DNA of 64,000 nucleotides, from NCBI RefSeq assembly GCF_003576645.1, contig NC_044922.1:16849228-16913227 (forward strand), read 5' to 3'. This DNA comes from Ipomoea triloba. Lineage: Eukaryota > Streptophyta > Magnoliopsida > Solanales > Convolvulaceae. The notes beneath the pieces were generated by a model. The model searched no databases and was not told the DNA's origin. It worked only from the letters and a program-made list of their open reading frames with translations. The translations under genes and the position numbers were made by a program. Shown here piece by piece: positions 58,601 to 64,000 of this stretch. Within the stretch, counting starts at the first letter, position 1. Each line of letters opens with the position of its first letter.

Positions 58601-58659
58601 GATGAAAATGAAAAAAGAAGAGAGATGAACAAAGCTCTCGTTGCATCTGGCTCCAACAT
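55639..58659 (-). CDS. Family S28 serine carboxypeptidase (lysosomal Pro-X carboxypeptidase-like)
   Basis: Nine exons on the minus strand: 58659-58303, 58218-58041, 57920-57787, 57708-57596, 57377-57110, 56820-56668, 56524-56445, 56030-55981 and 55847-55639. All have GT-AG borders and consistent phases, giving 513 residues, a normal length for the family. S28 enzymes remove residues after proline at peptide C-termini in vacuole/lysosome-like or extracellular compartments. The catalytic Ser is in GGSYGG (exon 2), Asp in GGRDPYS (exon 7) and His in GSHCLDI (exon 9). [12 protein letters not shown] and VCGGIDGAP are also conserved. Residues 1-25 form a signal-peptide-like stretch ([13 protein letters not shown]). 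The conserved TQTLDHFNY-type segment expected before [12 protein letters not shown] is missing. The C-terminus has a hydrophobic segment ([18 protein letters not shown]). Exon 5 holds a 14-codon tandem duplication. A TATA box lies at 58812-58819. The core assignment is secure; the start is uncertain. Confidence 0.88.
56056..56152. repeat. Tandem duplication of about 45 bp in S28 intron 7
   Basis: The stretch containing 'aacataaaatagggacgcta' and 'taatttgttttttaaagag' is present twice within the intron between exons 7 and 8. Confidence 0.9.
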
Positions 58660-58790
58660 GTGGCGTTTAATTTTGTGCCAAAGTCAAATGCCATATATGC
58701 ATCAAAATTCTTGTCTGTGTGTACTCCACTCCGTATATTGCCCTGAAATGGACTCAAATAAGTTAAAAGTTAATAAAGTGGCTGAGTGTA
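58492..58790 (-). repeat. Segment forming the S28 5' end, duplicated at 60239-60520
   Basis: From 'agatgtgagatggcgggatc' to 'aagttaaaagttaataaagt' the sequence recurs at 60239-60520, nearly identical over its first ~170 bases. It supplies the S28 start codon and the first ~56 residues. The second copy is not attached to an exon 1 core. Confidence 0.85.
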
Positions 58791-58811
58791 TTTGGTGGAT
58801 GGAACTAGTGG

Positions 58812-58819
58812 TTTATATA
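58812..58819 (-). promoter_or_regulatory. Probable TATA box of the S28 gene
   Basis: Minus-strand TATATAAA about 155 bases before the assumed ATG at 58659, just outside the duplicated 5' segment. No experimental start is known. Confidence 0.45.
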
Positions 58820-59529
58820 ATTGAAGTCCAAACCCACATGTACTTCTTCATTAACTTTTTTCTCTTTTTTCTTCCTCCCTATATCTTTAGAAGATGAATT
58901 GCCAAATGTAGTTTTCCATTAAAATTTTCCTCCTTACCTTTAGAATATGAATTGAGGGATTTATTGATGTTATATAGTATTAGAATTGTAAGTTATGAAT
59001 TGTATTTCTAATTGCATGTATTTTTCCTCCCTATCTTTAGAAGATGAATTTAGGATACTATATAGTATTAAAATTGAACTATTTTACCCAATTAATTATA
59101 TTTCATATTTAGTTATGAATATAATCACATTTTAATGTGTCTTATTTATTTCCCCCAATAATTAAGATGTTATGTTCTGTTCTTATTTGTAACTTTTATT
59201 TTGTATATTTTTAAAATATAATCACCTGTTATGTGCCCGTAAACCTTGTCACAAAAGTTTGAGTAATTGTGACAACTTTCTAAAAGTCGTCACTATTGTT
59301 GTTATTATATAATATAAAAATATTATACATAATAAAATATTGATTAATTCGACCAATTAATTGAAACAATCAAAGTATTAATTTAGTTGATTATGTAACA
59401 ATTTCTCTCATACGGTAATTCAATTTTAAATTGATCAAATTATTAAACAAGTTTAGGCTTTTTGTTATTTATGTACCGTAATAAAAATTAATTATTTAAA
59501 ATATTAACTATAGTCAAATATTTCTTATT

Positions 59530-59568
<39 letters not shown>

Positions 59569-60238
59569 TGTAATAATAATTAAAAAAAAAGAAGAGGGAA
59601 AAGTGATGTGGGATCAAAAGTGATCCCACATCAAAAATTAAAGCAATTAAGAAGGGGGTTGAGCTCCCTCATTAAGGTGAGCTCAACGCCCCCTTAAAAG
59701 GGCAAGGGAAGACATAGAAGCCTCAGGCTTCCTTAATAATGAAGCCTGAGGCTTCTTAGGAAACAAAGCCTTTTTTTTAAAAAAAAAAATAATATTTAAA
59801 AATTAAATTATTAATAATTTTTGGGTATTTGTCTAAAATATTAAGGAGAAAAGATGCTAAATACAATATTTGTTACTATATTTGTTGTCATAATAAAGAA
59901 ATTATTTATAATTATTTTTAGGTCACTAATAATTCATTTTGAATCAAAAACAATTCTCACAAATAAGTACAACTATTGTGACGAAAGTGTTGTCACAATA
60001 AAATAATTAATTACAACGATTTTAGTTTTCATTAAATCAATTTTTTGTAACAACATATTTGATCACAAAATGTACATTTATTGTGACCACTATTGTTATC
60101 ACTCAAATACTACTTTTAGTGTCCGTAAACATTGTCACAAAAGTTCGAGTAATTGTGACAACTTTCTAAAAGTCGTCACTATTAGGTCTAGAGATGGTTT
60201 TGTGCCAGACACAAAGTTCAAACTTTGCATGGATTTAG
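58820..60238. other. AT-rich intergenic DNA with a possible DNA element
   Basis: No gene. A sequence of about 70 bases containing 'gtgacaactttctaaaagtc' occurs in direct orientation at about 59240-59305 and 60120-60185. An (AAT)n run is at about 59537-59570. Between them lie three stem-loops (59604-59756), and at 59940-60110 many 'ttgtgac' and 'gtcacaa' motifs in both orientations. The stretch could be a degenerate DNA transposon, but its borders are not defined. Confidence 0.5.
59604..59756. repeat. Three consecutive stem-loops
   Basis: Stem 1 has perfect 13-bp arms at 59604-59616 and 59621-59633 with a 4-base loop. Stem 2 has arms AAGGGGGTTGAGCTC and GAGCTCAACGCCCCCTT (about 59652-59695) with a two-base bulge. 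Stem 3 has perfect 16-bp arms at 59716-59731 and 59741-59756 with a 9-base loop. T and A runs follow at about 59770-59790. Confidence 0.9.
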
Positions 60239-60520
60239 AGATGTGAGATGGCGGGATCCCTTTTCTCTTATCTGCATGCATAATTAAGCACCATGCAATG
60301 GTTAGTTTTTGTTGAAACTTACTGATTGCATGCATGCATGCATGGGGAGATGAAAATGAAAAAAGAAGAGAGATGAACAAAGCTCTCGTTGCATCTGGCT
60401 CCAACATCAGACGTCATCGACAACATATGCATCAAAATTTTTGTTTGTGTGTACTCCACTCCGTATATTGCCGAGAAAGGGAATCAAATGGACTCAAATA
60501 AGTTAAAAGTTAATAAAGTT
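60239..60520 (-). repeat. Second copy of the S28 5' segment
   Basis: Matches 58492-58790. It can encode the same first ~55 residues but then runs into unrelated sequence, so it is not a working gene start. It lies downstream (on the minus strand) of the S28 exon 2 fragment at 60779-60965. Confidence 0.85.
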
Positions 60521-60778
60521 AATAAAATTGTCTAAAAGAATTTGCATTGCTTTTGTATTTTACTTAGTATGAAATGCATTGTCAACAAAGCATTCTTCTT
60601 TTATTATGCTATCACGGTTAACACTTTAATTACAACCACAAAAAATTTATCATAAAACATTGTTTGCATTTGCAAAAAAAAAAAAATATGAATAATTTCT
60701 AAGCGCAATACCTATTAAGTACAATATAGCTTTTAAAAATTTATACAAGATAATAATAATCTTTCTTATCGTACTTAC

Positions 60779-61058
60779 TTCCTCCGTACGATCCTCCAAC
60801 AACAATGATAGGAGAATCCTGGGTTGAGTAACTATTCTTTATATATAACAACACTTGTGCATAATCAGCCAATGCTTGAGCGGAATTGAAATAGCCGCGA
60901 ATGGTGTCGTTTCTTAGAGTTTCTTCTATGTTTCCGAATGGTATTGATTTTCCGTAGTACCTATGCTGCACGATTACCAGATAAAATGTAGATAATTGTG
61001 AGCTCAAACTTTTAATTGAAATTGAACATATTCATTCTTCAATTATTACCTCTATGTT
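60779..61058 (-). pseudogene. S28 peptidase gene fragment C (exon 2 and exon 1 tip)
   Basis: A complete exon 2 (60965-60779, 62 codons) with acceptor and donor sites, encoding [11 protein letters not shown] through [12 protein letters not shown] with the catalytic Ser motif intact. It is three codons longer than gene B, keeping [10 protein letters not shown]. Only about eight bases of the exon 1 end (at about 61051-61058) and the intron remain upstream. Exons 3-9 are absent downstream. It is a truncated but little-damaged copy, probably left by recombination with gene B. Confidence 0.85.
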
Positions 61059-61559
61059 ATGAGTGGGATTGGCTATTTATATCATGATATGGACGAGGGT
61101 TCACACTACATTATATATGCACCCTAGATCGTTTTCGACGAGGTACATAATTCACACATGTAATTAAGGTACAAAATTCCATAATACAAGACAGAAAAAA
61201 TCAAAACATAAGACNGCTCAAAACATTCTTAATAATTAAATGAGTTTAGACATATTTTAAAATAATTTTTAATAAGTAACCATTATACAAATTAACGTGT
61301 ATAATTATGTCAGTAATCGTAATTCTATAAAAAAAAATGTGTATATATTTTCATATTGTAGAAAGTACTATTAATATAATATATGTCTACATAAATGGAT
61401 AAAAAGAGAAATTGATAATATTTTTTATTATATAGATATTGATAAATATTATATATAATTTTTTCCTTGCATGAAAAAACATTCTTATTTTAAAATTTTA
61501 TACTGATATCTGAGTTTTGTTTCAAAATCTACTTTGGTGATATTTTAAACTTTGAGTAA

Positions 61560-61700
61560 CACTTGAGCGCGACCGTCTCGCAAATGTGATCTTTGATTAA
61601 TTGATCAAATAATTGATTAATGGGTCGGATCTTTGACCTCGTTAATTAAAGATCCAACCCGTCTAACGGATTGAGACCCATGAGACGATCTCACACAAGT
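61560..61700. mobile_element. MITE-like inverted-repeat element (copy 2)
   Basis: Second copy of the element at 1445-1605. The right end here is cleaner ('gacgatctcacacaagt'), making the terminal inverted repeat easier to see. Confidence 0.6.
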
Positions 61701-61704
61701 TTTT

Positions 61705-62022
61705 CGCAAATTATACTGTGGACCATGGTCCACAATGCATTGTGGCCCATGGTCATGGCTGATACTGTAGTTGTGTTGAACGGATACTGCAGTTGTGTTG
61801 AATGGATACTACAATTGTGTTGAACAGATATTGCAGTTGTGTTGAAAGGGAACTACAGTTGCGCGGAACAGATGTCGTTTCATCCGTTCAACACACTGCA
61901 GTATCAGTTTAACAGAACTGCAGTTTCAAACGGATGAAACGGCCTCTATTCCGCGCAACTGTAGTTCCCTTTCAACACAACTGCATTATTAGCCATGGTG
62001 CATGGTCCACGGTATAACGACG
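61705..62022. mobile_element. Foldback element with long inverted arms, 10-bp TSD (MULE-like?)
   Basis: The outer ends read TTATACTGTGGACCATG and, from the other side, TTATACCGTGGACCATG. Inner arms of nearly 60 bp with few mismatches surround 'cacactgcagtatcagttta'. ACAAGTTTTT is present on both sides (61695-61704 and 62023-62032), and the paralogous site near 1600 lacks the insert. A 9-11 bp duplication with long TIRs suggests Mutator-like. There is no coding capacity. Internal units 'gcagttgtgttgaa' repeat about four times. Confidence 0.75.
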
Positions 62023-62235
62023 ACAAGTTTTTGCCTTAAACTTTTGTTTGTTATCATAAATAGTAAATAGATGTCTGGAAACCATTTAGTTTTGTTTCTA
62101 AATATTTTCCAACTCATAAATGTAGTACAATCAAAACCTCTCTAGATCATCATTTAAATAATAGGTACATAATAGACTTTGTGGTTCAATATTTGTAGAT
62201 CTATGATATGTTTTTAACTAATTTATTGGAAGTTT

Positions 62236-63728
62236 ATTACTATAAATTAAATTAACATATATAGTATTTTTTATTATTATTTAATTAGGTAAAAATGATT
62301 GTTATTTCAAATTTCAAGACAGAAGTATTTTTTTAGGATGGGTGGAAAACAACACTTCTATTTTAATATAGACTAGTACAGTAAATAACCTAATTAGTTT
62401 ACAGCACTATGTTTTTATTACAAAATATGGAACACCGCCCAAATCATCATTGTATGATATGATATAATGGCCTGTTTGGCAGGCTGTAGCCTAATTCTTT
62501 GATAGTAGAAATTATATTGTTTAATTAGTTGGAGGGTACCTTTTGTATAATTGGAATTCATACCACCCCAACCCTCCCTCAATTCCAATTCAGCATAGAA
62601 AGAAAAGGAGAAAGAAACAAATGACTTTTTTGCTTTCCTTTCCATCCTGTCTTTGCCCTGCTATCTCAATAACATACACTCTTCATGACACGACCATATC
62701 TTATTTCATTGCTTGCTTTATCACATATAAAAGCATTTCCTTTCTAAAAGCAATTCAAGCAATGCTTCACCTCATATCATGATCGTTTGCTTTTTAACAT
62801 TAAAGCAGATGTTTTAGAGTACCTAGCTAGCTATCTAGCTAGGATGAACCCTTCTTAGTCCACAATACAACTAACAATAGTCCTCATATATTCCTGACAT
62901 ACATTTAACTAAGACGTACTGTTGTACAATCAAATTAGTAGTGAAGTATTTAAAAAAAAAAAATAGTAGTGAAGTAATTAAAACCTTACCTTGAAATTAT
63001 AAACTATTCTAATTTTTGAAAGTATACATTTATTTGATTATAAGATTAGTGCAAAAGTATCACTCAATTAATTGAATATTAATTGAATAATACATGACTC
63101 GTTTGTCTGTAAATATCTTGAAAAAATTGATATAAATATGATTTATGTAATTATACTATTATTATTATTATTAAAATAAATATGAGAAAAAATGATAAAT
63201 AATTTAATTGTAATTGTTATAAAAATAAATCCAAAGGCATATATTTAGCTTAATTATCATAATAATTATTAAGAAATTATTATTACGTAATTATAATGAT
63301 ATTTTTGTAATTATACTTTTATACTTTAAGTATATTTCTTTTCACCATATCGCTTTTATTTTTTCCCTGCTCATCCATATTTGAATGAATTAATTGTAAT
63401 TATTATAAAAATAAATTGAACGACTTATATGTTTAATTTTAAATATACTAATATTTGTATAATTATTAGTTTAATTAACAAAATAATTGTTAGTCAATTA
63501 TACCAATATCTACAATTAATTCCTTAATTACAAAAATCTTATATATGTTAATTTAATTTATAGTAACGCTTACCAAAAATATTTATTATACCATGAATCA
63601 TGGTCTACTTTTAAGGTACACTAAACTAACACTCAGTATATTTAAGTTCAGTTTTTTTTATATACAGATAAAATTAATATAAAAATATGTCATTATAAAT
63701 TTCTAATTAAAAACTTTTAAATAACAAC

Positions 63729-63759
<31 letters not shown>

Positions 63760-64000
63760 TTGATATTTTTATTTTAATGTATTAAATTAACATACAATTA
63801 TATTAAATCACTAATATTATATTCATTTTCAATATAATATTAGTTCATTTTTAAAATGTTGTACATTGATTTTTTACAATACTGTACTATTGCAATATAT
63901 AATTAAAATTAACATGGACTTACACCTTGCAATTAAACCTTGATGGCAGGCAGTAACAATTTCCGGCACTGCAGATTGTATTGTGGCACTGCAGATCAGA
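62236..64000. other. AT-rich intergenic DNA
   Basis: Contains the duplicated S28 3' flank at 62650-62890, suggesting a further S28 unit near or beyond the window end, plus a short (TA)n at about 63728-63750. No exon, RNA gene or TE domain was recognised. Confidence 0.6.

Larger units (their letters stand above)
61376..62235. repeat. Duplicated flank, paralogous to 1250-1820
   Basis: Shares the full order of motifs with 1250-1820 and carries the extra foldback element at 61705-62022. One ambiguous base lies nearby at 61215. Confidence 0.8.

Overview
This is eukaryotic, almost certainly dicot plant, nuclear DNA. The evidence is AT-rich intergenic sequence, multi-exon genes with GT-AG introns and plant TATA boxes, Athila-type Ty3/gypsy elements primed with TGGCGCCGTTGCC, an Ale-like Ty1/copia element, tRNA-derived SINE-like sequences and several short hAT-like elements with 8-bp target duplications. 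I cannot name the species; an asterid would fit but this is a guess. The window shows no bacterial operons, CRISPR array or rRNA.

Two host gene families dominate the non-transposon part. The first is a cluster of small two-exon genes for secreted Cys/His-rich peptides of about 84 residues: copies at 3994-4638 and 5752-6433 (both intact), 6993-7675 (start lost, premature stop) and 37884-39862 (one nonsense codon, intron expanded by an AT-rich array). I do not recognise the family. Its framework carries three C-x-C motifs and eight histidines. The second is a family S28 serine peptidase (lysosomal Pro-X carboxypeptidase-like) on the minus strand. One full-length nine-exon copy lies at 55639-58659, one fragment at 60779-61058, and two broken copies at 9835-12075 and 41445-50690. 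The two families form a duplicated block: roughly 3870-12935 corresponds to 37620-52240 once later insertions are removed. Further duplicated flanks lie at 1250-1820 / 61376-62235 and 54640-54870 / 62650-62890.

Layout: 1-1140 gypsy LTR remnant; 1250-3870 duplicated flank, (TA)n and a tandem array of about 115-bp units; 3870-9130 peptide genes, with a 25-N assembly gap at 6643-6667; 9130-12935 S28 pseudogene A split by a solo LTR; 12936-36640 a nest of Athila-type elements (inverted fragments, an old gag-pol element E1 and, inside its gag, a 9.6-kb element E2 lacking RT-RNaseH-integrase); 36640-41440 a second peptide-gene block; 41445-50690 S28 pseudogene D split by a hAT-like element and by a 7.3-kb copia element that itself holds a 2.9-kb solo LTR-like insertion; 50690-55600 flanks, a further hAT-like element and LINE-like sequence; 55639-61058 the intact S28 gene and a partial upstream copy; 61376-64000 duplicated flank with a foldback element, then AT-rich DNA.

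The most notable points are the unrecognised peptide cluster, the intact S28 gene whose N-terminus appears to be supplied by an unrelated duplicated segment, the recent-looking but coding-dead copia insertion, and stem-loop structures at 20816-20930, 59604-59756 and 61705-62022. Coordinates of long features come from manual reading and may be off by a base or two.
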